Assembly (NCBI GenBank): GCA_029257435.1
Contig: JARIBI010000155.1
Location: 39,321 to 103,320 of the forward strand
From: Sporosarcina sp.
Lineage (GTDB): Bacteria > Bacillota > Bacilli > Bacillales_A > Planococcaceae
Length of the DNA stretch: 64,000 nt
Direction: 5' to 3'
In this document: piece by piece, positions 20,469 to 29,486 of the stretch
Layout: every line of letters begins with the position of its first letter
Position numbering within the stretch: the stretch's first letter is position 1
Translations under genes and position numbers: made by a program
The notes under the pieces: model-generated
Told to the model about the DNA's origin: nothing
Database searches by the model: none
Seen by the model: only the letters and a program-made list of their open reading frames with translations

Positions 20469-21887
20469 TTACAATCCAACTGAAATGTATTTCACTTCTA
20501 CAAATTCATCGATCCCTTGGCGGCCTCCTTCTCTGCCTAAACCGCTTTGTTTAAATCCGCCAAATGGCGCTTGCGGTGAAGAGGGTGATCCATCGTTCAG
20601 ACCGACAATTCCATATTCAAGCTGTTCACTCATTCGAATTCCTCTGCTGAGGTTTTCGGTGAAGAGATAGGCTGCTAGTCCGAAAATGGTATCATTCGCC
20701 CGTTGAATTGCTTCCTCTTCTGTTTTAAATACAGAAATCGGAGCAACGGGTCCGAATGTTTCTTCATTCATACATAACATATCTCCGGTTACACCTGTCA
20801 GTACAGTCGGTTCATAGATTAGTCCATCTAATTTTTTACCGCCTGTCGCAACTTTGGCACCTTTGTCGAGTGCATCTCTTACATGTTTCTCTACTTTCTC
20901 AATCGCCTTTTCATCAATCAACGGACCAATTTCAGTGCCCTCTGCGAGACCATCCCCTGTCTTCAAAGCCTGTACCTTAGCAGTGAATATTTTCGTAAAC
21001 TCTTCGACAATCGACTCTTGGACATAGACACGATTCGCACAGACGCACGTTTGACCTGCATTTCTAAACTTCGTTGAAATAACACCGTCCGCAGCTTTTT
21101 CCAGGTCACTGTCTTCCATCACAATCGCAGGTGCGAGCCCGCCAAGTTCCAGTGACACTTTTTTCACGGTATCCGATGCTTTTTTCATCAAACCTCGTCC
21201 AACTTCTGTGGAACCTGTAAACGTGATTTTTTTAACACGCCCATCTTCAAGCCAAGCATCACTTATTGTTTTTGAATCCCCTGTGACAACATTCACGACA
21301 CCTGGAGGGATTCCCGCTTCCAGTGCAAGTCTTCCGAGCTTGATGGCAGTCAGAGGGGTTTGTCGGGATGGTTTTAAGACGACTGTACATCCCACTGCAA
21401 GCGCGGGTGCCACTTTCCGTGTAATCATTGCAGCTGGAAAATTCCATGGTGTAATGGCAGCGACGACACCCACTGGTTGTTTAGAGATAAACATGCGCTT
21501 ATTTTGTTGTGTGGCAGGAATCGTTTCTCCATAAAGACGCTTCGCTTCTTCTGCATACCACTTGTTAAAACCATTTGCGTAATCAATTTCCCCGACTGCT
21601 TCTTTCGTTGGCTTCCCTTGTTCCAGCGTCATAGTTTTGGCTAAATCTTCTTTGTCGCGTTCAATTAGATCATGCCATTTCATTATCAGTTCACTGCGTT
21701 CATACGCAGAGAGTGCAGCCCAGTCCGGAAATGCTTTACAAGCTTCATCTACAGCTCGAACCGCTTCCTTTTCCCCGCCGTTTGGCACATCTGCAATCTC
21801 TTTTTGAGTGAATGGATTAACAACAGAGATTTTCTCCAGTTTGTCACCGAAGTCCGGTTTTCCAATAATCATTTCATAGCTTTCCAT
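20469..21887 (-). CDS. NAD(P)-dependent succinate-semialdehyde dehydrogenase family aldehyde dehydrogenase
   Basis: ITPWNFPAAMITRKVAPALA, FTGSTEVGR, LELGGLAPAIV, FRNAGQTCVCANR. Confidence 0.92.
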   Translation of the reverse strand: MESYEMIIGKPDFGDKLEKISVVNPFTQKEIADVPNGGEKEAVRAVDEACKAFPDWAALSAYERSELIMKWHDLIERDKEDLAKTMTLEQGKPTKEAVGEIDYANGFNKWYAEEAKRLYGETIPATQQNKRMFISKQPVGVVAAITPWNFPAAMITRKVAPALAVGCTVVLKPSRQTPLTAIKLGRLALEAGIPPGVVNVVTGDSKTISDAWLEDGRVKKITFTGSTEVGRGLMKKASDTVKKVSLELGGLAPAIVMEDSDLEKAADGVISTKFRNAGQTCVCANRVYVQESIVEEFTKIFTAKVQALKTGDGLAEGTEIGPLIDEKAIEKVEKHVRDALDKGAKVATGGKKLDGLIYEPTVLTGVTGDMLCMNEETFGPVAPISVFKTEEEAIQRANDTIFGLAAYLFTENLSRGIRMSEQLEYGIVGLNDGSPSSPQAPFGGFKQSGLGREGGRQGIDEFVEVKYISVGL

Positions 21888-22083
21888 TTAAAATTCCTCC
21901 TTCAAAATCGATGCTTCCTATCAACATGAATCCTCACATGAGGTGTGATAAACATAAGATTTGGCGGTTGTTCTCAGTTTTTGAATGCTTCACAACAGAA
22001 AACTGCGTGTTTTGTGATAAACTGAACGATAGCAAGCTTTTCGGGCTTACTGAACAAAACAAGAATTGTGAGGCGACGTACAC

Positions 22084-23127
22084 ATGGAAACAACCGTTAA
22101 ACTAACGGCACTTACAAAAAAAGGCGGCTGTGGCTGCAAAATTGGTCCAGCAGATTTAGCCGAAGTGCTACGCACACTTCCCCAAGCGACACCGAATCCT
22201 AACTTGTTAGTTGGGTTAGACACAAGCGATGATGCCGGTGTTTACAAATTAACAGAAGATCTAGCAATCGTGCAAACACTTGATTTCTTCACACCGATCG
22301 TAGATAATCCGTACGACTTCGGTCAAATCGCTGCGACAAACGCAATTAGTGATGTCTACGCAATGGGCGGAACTCCAATAACTGCCCTTAATATAGTTGC
22401 ATTCCCTATTGCAGCACTCGACAAAACAATTTTGACAGAAATTCTTCGGGGTGCTGGCGACAAATTGAAAGAAGCTGGCGTTGCTCTTGTCGGCGGTCAT
22501 TCGATTGACGACCAGGAGCCGAAGTTCGGTCTGGCAGTGACCGGTACCGTTCATCCGGATAAAATCCGTCCGAATGCGGGTGCACTTCCTGGAGATGTTT
22601 TAATTTTAACAAAGCCAATCGGAGTAGGAATTTACACGACTTCATTGAAACACGGCGAACTCTCAGAAGAAGAAATCAAACACGTCACCTCAATCATGAC
22701 AACATTGAACAAAACAGCCGCTGAAACGATGGCTGATTTCGATGTTCATGCAGTTACAGATGTTACTGGATTCGGTCTGCTCGGGCATACTTCTGAGATG
22801 GCGAAAGGTAGCAAAGCAGGCATCACAATTGAAGCAAATGCGGTTCCAGTCCTTCCTCGTGCTAAAGAATTAGCTGAAGGCGGCCACGTCCCAGGCGGAA
22901 CCAAGAACAATTTCGCACATCTTGAAAATGATGTTACATTTGCAAGTCACTTAAACCAAATCGATCAATACATTTTGTGCGACGCGGTTACTTCTGGAGG
23001 TTTGCTAATCGCAGTTGCTCCTACTGAGGCTGATGAGCTGTTGTCTACCTTGCAGAAGAATGGTGTAGATGCAAAGCAAATTGGTAAAGTTACGTCTGAA
23101 AATCCTGGACACATTAGAGTCCAATAA
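22084..23127 (+). CDS. selD: Selenide, water dikinase (Cys form)
   Basis: KKGGCGCKIGPADL with TGT Cys codon; VGGHSIDDQEPKFGLAVTG; DVTGFGLLGH. Confidence 0.97.
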   Translation: METTVKLTALTKKGGCGCKIGPADLAEVLRTLPQATPNPNLLVGLDTSDDAGVYKLTEDLAIVQTLDFFTPIVDNPYDFGQIAATNAISDVYAMGGTPITALNIVAFPIAALDKTILTEILRGAGDKLKEAGVALVGGHSIDDQEPKFGLAVTGTVHPDKIRPNAGALPGDVLILTKPIGVGIYTTSLKHGELSEEEIKHVTSIMTTLNKTAAETMADFDVHAVTDVTGFGLLGHTSEMAKGSKAGITIEANAVPVLPRAKELAEGGHVPGGTKNNFAHLENDVTFASHLNQIDQYILCDAVTSGGLLIAVAPTEADELLSTLQKNGVDAKQIGKVTSENPGHIRVQ

Positions 23128-23139
23128 GAAGGTGCATGT

Positions 23140-24183
23140 ATGTTTCGAGATATAACGCTGCGAGATTTAATGGGACTCCATGCAAAAGAGCCCCATACAA
23201 TGATTGATGTCCGATCTCCTAAAGAATTTGCAGAGGCAAGCATTCCAGGTGCTTTAAATATTCCTGTTTTTAATGATGAAGAGCGCGCAGAAGTCGGAAC
23301 GATCTATAAGCAAGTGGGTCAAGCCGAAGCAAAAAAACGCGGACTAGCTATTTTTGCTGAAAAACTCCCTGACTTCATTGCTGAGTTTGAAAAGATTGAT
23401 ACGTCTATGACCGTTTTTTGCTGGCGCGGCGGGATGCGCAGTAAGACTGCAGCAACGGTTCTCGATCTCATGGGAATCCACGCGCATAGACTTACAGGAG
23501 GCATTCGCACATATCGCCAATGGGTGGTCGAAGAGCTGAATGCAATCGAATATAAACCTGAGCTGATCGTGTTGAACGGCTATACAGGTTCCGGCAAAAC
23601 GGTGATTTTGCATAAGTTAGCTGAAGTGAACGAACCGATTATAGACTTAGAAAATTTAGCCGGCCATCGCGGGTCGATTTTCGGTCAGATTGGGTTAGAA
23701 GGCAGTAATCAGAAAAACTTCGAATCGTTGCTTTTACACGATTTAAAACGGACCAATGACGAGAAAGTTGTATTTATCGAAGGCGAGAGTAAACGGATCG
23801 GCAAAGTAACGATGCCTGGTTTCTTGTTTGATAAAAAAGAACACAGTCGGCAGTTGATAATCAAACTCCCCATTCAAGAGCGTGTGAGAATTACGCTGGA
23901 AGACTATAAACCAGCGGAGCGGCCGGAAGAGTTTATAAAGGCATTTGAGCAAATCCGGCGCCGGATCCACGTACCGATTGCAAAAGAAATTGAAGTTGCG
24001 CTGGATAGCGGTGATTTCGAGACAGCTACCCTGTTACTCCTTGAGCACTACTACGATCCTCGCTATCAGCATTCTACTGGAAAAGTGGATGATGAATTAA
24101 AAGTGGCGATTGAAGCGGATACTGTGGACGAGGCGTTTGAAAAAGTACTGACTTGGAAGCAAGAATATATGAAGTTGATATAA
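23140..24183 (+). CDS. mnmH: tRNA 2-selenouridine synthase
   Basis: Rhodanese CWRGGMRSKT, P-loop NGYTGSGKTVIL, LAGHRGSIFG. Confidence 0.96.
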   Translation: MFRDITLRDLMGLHAKEPHTMIDVRSPKEFAEASIPGALNIPVFNDEERAEVGTIYKQVGQAEAKKRGLAIFAEKLPDFIAEFEKIDTSMTVFCWRGGMRSKTAATVLDLMGIHAHRLTGGIRTYRQWVVEELNAIEYKPELIVLNGYTGSGKTVILHKLAEVNEPIIDLENLAGHRGSIFGQIGLEGSNQKNFESLLLHDLKRTNDEKVVFIEGESKRIGKVTMPGFLFDKKEHSRQLIIKLPIQERVRITLEDYKPAERPEEFIKAFEQIRRRIHVPIAKEIEVALDSGDFETATLLLLEHYYDPRYQHSTGKVDDELKVAIEADTVDEAFEKVLTWKQEYMKLI

Positions 24184-24185
24184 GG

Positions 24186-24244
24186 AAAGCATGCACACCG
24201 TTGGGGGTCGTTTAACGACACTCGGGCGTGCATGCTTTTTTGTT
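24186..24244 (+). terminator. Intrinsic terminator of selD-mnmH with nested GTCGTTTAACGAC hairpin
   Basis: aaagcatgcac...gtgcatgctttttt. Confidence 0.8.
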
Positions 24245-24581
24245 GTGTTTTAATGATATGTGGATGTGTATGCTCCAGACGGACGCTTATCAAAAAACAA
24301 TAAATACTTCACTGTGCAAAAATAGTGAGCATAATCGGTGTGCCACTTGGAAAATGGGTGGAGGCTTAGATACACAGTTCGTGAATTTAATGCACTTAAC
24401 CAATCAAATCTTTTATGTTTTTTCATTTTGCATAGATTTGGGATACCGGTTCACCAGTCCGATTATGAAAGTAATGAATTGGTAGCGCTTCGCTTGATTT
24501 TTCACGGGCTATTTCATAAATTACGGGTTCAAGAGATATTGGTTATAGCTTGAATGGGATTTATGTGTGATTTTTATTGGG

Positions 24582-24882
24582 TTATGATCCTATTACTCGG
24601 GTTATGAGCACTTTTCCTAGGGGGTTAATCACTTTTCTCGGGTTATGAGCGCTTTTCCAGATTTATGATCACTTCCCCTGGGTTATGATCACATTTCCAG
24701 GTTTATGAGCACTTCCCTAGATTTATGATCACATCCCCTGGGTTATGAGCACAATTCCGAGTTTATGATCACTTTCCCAGATTTATGAGCATAATCCTCG
24801 GTTTATGATCACATTCCCAGATTTATGATCACTTCCCTCAAATTAAGAGCACATCCCTAGAGATATAAGCAAAATCCGCCAT
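24582..24882. repeat. Degenerate tandem array, about 15 units, 20-bp period, consensus TTATGAKCACWTTCCCNGRT
   Basis: TTATGA-type starts at 24582, 24602, 24625, 24643, then every 20 bp from 24663 to 24863. Confidence 0.95.
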
Positions 24883-24896
24883 TTCCCCAGCTACTC

Positions 24897-25667
24897 TTAC
24901 TTCTTCGAGTCGCTCACACGTTCCAGCGGGATATCTGCTGTGATATCATTCAGTACCCAACTTGCGCAAACCAGGCCTGCTACAGATGGACAATAGGAAT
25001 TCGAAGCAGGCGGCATTTTCGCTTTACGGATTGCGGCTTCCGGCTTCCCTACTGTCTCTGCCACATCAGGGCGCACAATGATGGGGCTTTCATCTGAAAA
25101 GACAACGGGCACTCCTTTATGGATACCTAGCTTACGTAAACGCGTGCGAATTACTTTGGCAATGGGATCTGTATGCGTTTTAGAGATATCTGCAATTTGG
25201 AATCGCGTCGGATCAATTTTGTTGGCTGCGCCCATGCTTGAGATAATTTTAATGCCCCGTTTGTGACATTGTTCGATCAAGTGAATTTTGTAACTGATCG
25301 TATCCGATGCATCAATTACATAATCTGGTTTTTGATCGAAAAAGCGCTCTGCCGTCTCTTCCGTATAAAACATATGGAGAGGGACAATTTCGCAATTCTC
25401 GTTAATGTCTTGAATGCGCTCAACCATAACTTCCACTTTCGAGCGTCCAACGGTCGATAAATAGGCGACTAGCTGCCGGTTGATATTGGTAATGTCCACA
25501 TCATCTTTATCTATTAAAATGATTTTGCCGACACCGCTTCTCGCGCAAGCCTCAGCTGCAAAAGAACCTACCCCGCCTACTCCTAATATTGCGACGGTTG
25601 TGCCGCTCATTCGCTTGACGCCTTCTTTGCCTATGGATAATTCGTTTCTCGAAAACTGATTCAGCAT
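24897..25667 (-). CDS. tcdA: tRNA threonylcarbamoyladenosine dehydratase (YrvM/TcdA)
   Basis: VAILGVGGVGSFAAEACARSGVGKIILIDKDDVDITNINRQ. Confidence 0.95.
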   Translation of the reverse strand: MLNQFSRNELSIGKEGVKRMSGTTVAILGVGGVGSFAAEACARSGVGKIILIDKDDVDITNINRQLVAYLSTVGRSKVEVMVERIQDINENCEIVPLHMFYTEETAERFFDQKPDYVIDASDTISYKIHLIEQCHKRGIKIISSMGAANKIDPTRFQIADISKTHTDPIAKVIRTRLRKLGIHKGVPVVFSDESPIIVRPDVAETVGKPEAAIRKAKMPPASNSYCPSVAGLVCASWVLNDITADIPLERVSDSKK

Positions 25668-25699
25668 TTTCTAACGACCTTTCTATTTAGAAGTTCACA

Positions 25700-25736
25700 A
25701 ATAAAAACCTCTCAGCAAGATTGCCGAGAGGTGAAC
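25700..25736 (-). terminator. Intrinsic terminator of 6S RNA
   Basis: Minus strand CCTCTCGGCAATCTTGCTGAGAGGTTTTTATTT. Confidence 0.75.
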
Positions 25737-25935
25737 ATTCACATAAGAAACAAATCCCGAATGTGCCGTCTTTGTAATATCGTTTTGAACCCGCATACAG
25801 CAGGTGGGTGTCCGATCTTCTTACTTCTGAGGTCCCATGACAGGCATGTCATCATAAGAAGAATCAAGACTCCCGACGATTGAAGTGTTCGGTCAAAACT
25901 GTCTGGCAAATAACGAACACCTCAGGATTTGTTGT
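25737..25935 (-). ncRNA. ssrS: 6S RNA (bsrA-like)
   Basis: Minus strand contains GGGAGTCTTGA...TCATGGGACCTCAGAAGTA...GGTTCAAAACGAT as in Bacillus 6S RNA; located between aspS and yrvM/tcdA. Confidence 0.88.
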
Positions 25936-26019
25936 TAGATGTATCATATCATACGACTTGTTGAGATTCAATAATTTGCGCGAAATACTTCTCGTTTAAT
26001 TCAGAAAAGTCCTAACTTC

Positions 26020-27786
26020 CTATTTTCGTTCGTCCGCCAATTGGATGTGAAGTTCTTTCAATTGTTTAGGATCAACTGCATCCGGAGCTGCTGTCAACAA
26101 GTCTGTAGCACTTGCTGTTTTCGGGAATGCTATTGTATCCCGCAGGTTAGTAGAACCAGAGAGCAGCATGACAAGACGGTCGAGTCCGAAGGCAATTCCG
26201 CCGTGTGGAGGCGTTCCATATTCGAATGCATCGAGAAGGAATCCGAATTGCTCGCGCGCTTGCTCTTCTGTGAACCCGAGTGCTGCGAACATTTTCTCCT
26301 GAACATCACGTTCGTAAATACGAAGTGAACCTCCGCCTAACTCGTAGCCATTTAGCACTAAATCATATGCTAACGCTTTAACAGTTTCGGGACTAGATAC
26401 GAGTTCTTTCACGTCAGCAGGCATCGTGAACGGATGGTGCGCTGCGTAATAACGGCCATCTTCCTCGTCGTATTCAAACAACGGCCAATCCGTCACCCAC
26501 AGGAAGTTATAAAGGGACTCATCAATTAATCCGCGTTCACGGCCGAACTTCATACGGAGTGCACCAAGCGTATCTGCAACCACTGATTTTTTATCAGCAG
26601 CGAATAACAGCAAGTCACCTGGCTGTGCTTCCGCGGCAGTTTTAAGTGCTTCTGCAGTCTCTCCTTCGAAGAACTTGGAAATCGGACCTTTGAGACCGTC
26701 TTCTTCACATTTCAACCAAGCTAATCCTTTAGCGCCGTAGACTGCTGCAAATTCACCGAATCCATCGATATCTTTACGTGAATAATCGGCTGCAGCACCT
26801 TTTACGTTGATTAATTTTACTTGGCCGCCATTTTCTAATGCGCCTGTAAATACTTTGAATCCTGTTTCTTTAACAACTTCAGATACATCGATTAGTTCCA
26901 TCGCGAACCGTGTATCCGGCTTATCTGATCCGTAACGTGCCATTGCGTCTGTATACGTAATCCGTTTGAATGGTCCATCGATTGTAATATTTTTTACATC
27001 GTTCATAACTTTTTGCATGAGACGTTCGTTTAACTCGATAATTTCTTCAATCGACATAAAACTCATTTCCATATCTATTTGCGTGAATTCCGGCTGTCGG
27101 TCTGCACGTAAATCTTCATCACGGAAACAGCGCGCAATCTGGAAGTAGCGGTCGAAGCCGGATACCATCAGCATTTGCTTAAACAGCTGCGGTGATTGTG
27201 GAAGCGCATAGAACTCTCCGTCATGCACACGGCTTGGTACGAGATAGTCTCGAGCGCCTTCAGGTGTGGACTTTGTCAGGATTGGCGTCTCAACTTCGAG
27301 GAAGCCTTCTCCATCCAGGAAGTTTCGGACAGTCTTTGTAATATCCGAACGCATTTTGAAGGTACGCGCAAGTTGTGGACGTCGAAGATCGAGATATCGA
27401 TATTTCAAACGGAGCTCTTCACTGACATCTGTGTCATCTTCAATTAAGAATGGTGGATTCTTCGCTTCGTTAATAATTGTCAGCTCAGTTACTCGAACTT
27501 CAATTGAGCCCGTTTTCAAATTCTTATTTTTCGTCCGTTCGTCACGTTCTACTACGTTTCCAGTAATCGAAATGACGAATTCGCTGCGCAGCTTTTCTGC
27601 AGTAGCAAGAGCTTCTCCGGAAATTGCAGGATTGAAGACCGCTTGGACGATGCCTGTGCGGTCGCGCATATCTACAAAGATTAATCCTCCGAGGTCACGC
27701 CGTTTTTGGACCCATCCTTTTAACGTAACTTCTTGACCGATATGTTCCTCGTTTAGTTCTCCACAATATTGTGTTCGCTGCATCAT
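26020..27786 (-). CDS. aspS: Aspartyl-tRNA synthetase
   Basis: [51 protein letters not shown]. Confidence 0.98.
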   Translation of the reverse strand: MMQRTQYCGELNEEHIGQEVTLKGWVQKRRDLGGLIFVDMRDRTGIVQAVFNPAISGEALATAEKLRSEFVISITGNVVERDERTKNKNLKTGSIEVRVTELTIINEAKNPPFLIEDDTDVSEELRLKYRYLDLRRPQLARTFKMRSDITKTVRNFLDGEGFLEVETPILTKSTPEGARDYLVPSRVHDGEFYALPQSPQLFKQMLMVSGFDRYFQIARCFRDEDLRADRQPEFTQIDMEMSFMSIEEIIELNERLMQKVMNDVKNITIDGPFKRITYTDAMARYGSDKPDTRFAMELIDVSEVVKETGFKVFTGALENGGQVKLINVKGAAADYSRKDIDGFGEFAAVYGAKGLAWLKCEEDGLKGPISKFFEGETAEALKTAAEAQPGDLLLFAADKKSVVADTLGALRMKFGRERGLIDESLYNFLWVTDWPLFEYDEEDGRYYAAHHPFTMPADVKELVSSPETVKALAYDLVLNGYELGGGSLRIYERDVQEKMFAALGFTEEQAREQFGFLLDAFEYGTPPHGGIAFGLDRLVMLLSGSTNLRDTIAFPKTASATDLLTAAPDAVDPKQLKELHIQLADERK

Positions 27787-27806
27787 TCAACACTGCCTCT
27801 CTTCAA

Positions 27807-29069
27807 TTAGCCTTTGATAAGTTCAATTAGTTTTGTAACGCTAACGGATTGTTGCGTACCTTCCGCCATGTTTTTAAGCTGGACAATCTGTTGTTCGACT
27901 TCTTCTTCTCCAATAACGGTTACCCATTTGGATTGCAATCGGTCTGCTGATTTCATTTGGGCTTTCATCTTCCGGTCGAGATAGTCCATATCTGCACGGA
28001 TGCCTGCTGCGCGTAATTGCTGAAGGACTTGGAAACCTTCTTTCTTCGCTGCTTCACCAAGTGTCACGACGTACACGTCCAGCGCGTCATCATTTATCAG
28101 CGGAACTTGTTCCGCTTCAAGTGCCAGCAGTAAACGCTCAATACTCATTCCAAAGCCGATACCCGGAGCTGACGGGCCTCCAATTTCTTCAGAAAGTCCA
28201 TTATACCGGCCGCCACCGCAAAGGGTTGTAATTGCGCCGAAACCTTCAGCGGTGCTCATGATCTCAAAAGCAGTATGATTGTAATAATCAAGGCCGCGTA
28301 CTAGATTTGGATCTAATTCATAAGAGATGCCCGCTTTCGTTAACAATTCCTTCAGCGCTTCAAAATACGCACGGGATTCGTCATTCAAGTAGTCGGTAAG
28401 CGATGGAGCTGTTTTCATGAGCGGGTGGTCGCGGTCTACTTTACAATCCAAAATTCGCAAAGGATTTTTTTCTAAGCGTGTTTGGCAATCCCCGCAAAAT
28501 TCATCTATATGAGGAGTAAAGTGTGCAACTAAAGCATCTCTATGTGCTGTGCGCGAATCTTTATCCCCTAGAGAATTCAATACCAGTTTGATGTCTTTCA
28601 GGCCAGCACGTCTATATACTTCGAGTGCCAGGGCAATTACTTCAGCATCGATTGCTGGATCAGCACTGCCGATTGCTTCTGTTCCAAATTGAACAAATTG
28701 GCGATATCGTCCTGCTTGTTGACGCTCGTAACGGAACATCGGCTCAATGTAGTATAATTTGACAGGCTGGTCTACCCAGCCAAACATCTTATGTTCAACA
28801 AACGAGCGAACGACTGGTGCTGTTCCTTCAGGACGCAAAGTCATGGAACGATCTCCGCGGTCTTTAAATGTATACATCTCTTTCGACACGATATCTGTTG
28901 TATCACCAACCGCTCTTTGGAAAAGTTCAGTTTGCTCAAACATCGGTGTGCGAATTTCTGAATAGCGATACACTTCACATGCTTCGCGGATAAGCTGCTC
29001 TACTTTTTGCCACTTCCAGGATTCGGAAGGCAGAATGTCTTGTGTTCCTCTTGGCACTTTAAACTTCAT
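27807..29069 (-). CDS. hisS: Histidyl-tRNA synthetase (true start 29069, not 29174)
   Basis: MKFKVPRGTQDILPSESWKW, LRPEGTAPVVRSF, LVRGLDYYNHTAFE, GFGMSIERLL. Confidence 0.97.
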   Translation of the reverse strand: MKFKVPRGTQDILPSESWKWQKVEQLIREACEVYRYSEIRTPMFEQTELFQRAVGDTTDIVSKEMYTFKDRGDRSMTLRPEGTAPVVRSFVEHKMFGWVDQPVKLYYIEPMFRYERQQAGRYRQFVQFGTEAIGSADPAIDAEVIALALEVYRRAGLKDIKLVLNSLGDKDSRTAHRDALVAHFTPHIDEFCGDCQTRLEKNPLRILDCKVDRDHPLMKTAPSLTDYLNDESRAYFEALKELLTKAGISYELDPNLVRGLDYYNHTAFEIMSTAEGFGAITTLCGGGRYNGLSEEIGGPSAPGIGFGMSIERLLLALEAEQVPLINDDALDVYVVTLGEAAKKEGFQVLQQLRAAGIRADMDYLDRKMKAQMKSADRLQSKWVTVIGEEEVEQQIVQLKNMAEGTQQSVSVTKLIELIKG

Positions 29070-29105
29070 TGGTAAACCCCTCTCGTTTGTTTCAGTTAAA
29101 CGGAA

Positions 29106-29395
29106 ATACAAAAAAGCCCCCATCCCTTGCGTATGCAAGGGACGAGAGCTTGTAATCAGCTTCCGCGGTTCCACCCAAATTGACGTCTAGGACGCCCACT
29201 CGTATCCGGATAACGGCCGGCTCCGTCTTCACCTAATATGCCCCTCGGACGTTTCAGTAAAGAGTCTCATTGGTGTTGTTCATCAAGTTAGTCTGCAGGG
29301 GGATTTCAGCCACGTCCGCCCTTCTCTGGTCAGCCACGATCTTGATTACTTTCCAAGTCATCGACATGAATTCATCATGTAGTTATCAATAATAG
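29106..29395 (-). promoter_or_regulatory. T-box leader of hisS-aspS
   Basis: Minus strand GGGTGGAACCGCGG T-box followed by terminator CGTCCCTTGCATACGCAAGGGATGGGGGCTTTTTT. Confidence 0.93.
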
Positions 29396-29486
29396 TACCA
29401 TCTGGTGGAAATGTGTCAACCTTTTTCATTTCCTCTAGTCTTTTTCGGCAATCTCTTTTACAATAATGAGAAAGGAGAGTGATCAA

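Noticed and set aside
22120-22140. Selenocysteine (in-frame TGA) in SelD active site
   Set aside because: The codon is TGT (Cys): GGC GGC TGT GGC TGC AAA.
24228-24553. ORFs 24228..24485 and 24338..24553 as genes
   Set aside because: No SD, no recognisable domain, and they overlap the terminator or non-coding gap.
24582-24882. CRISPR array interpretation of the 20-bp repeats
   Set aside because: Units abut directly, with no unique spacers, and no cas genes are in the window.
27266-27736. 156-aa plus-strand ORF within aspS
   Set aside because: Antisense to a strongly conserved gene; shadow ORF without SD or motif.
29070-29174. N-terminal 35 codons of the hisS ORF
   Set aside because: Encoded by T-box antiterminator/terminator sequence rather than hisS.
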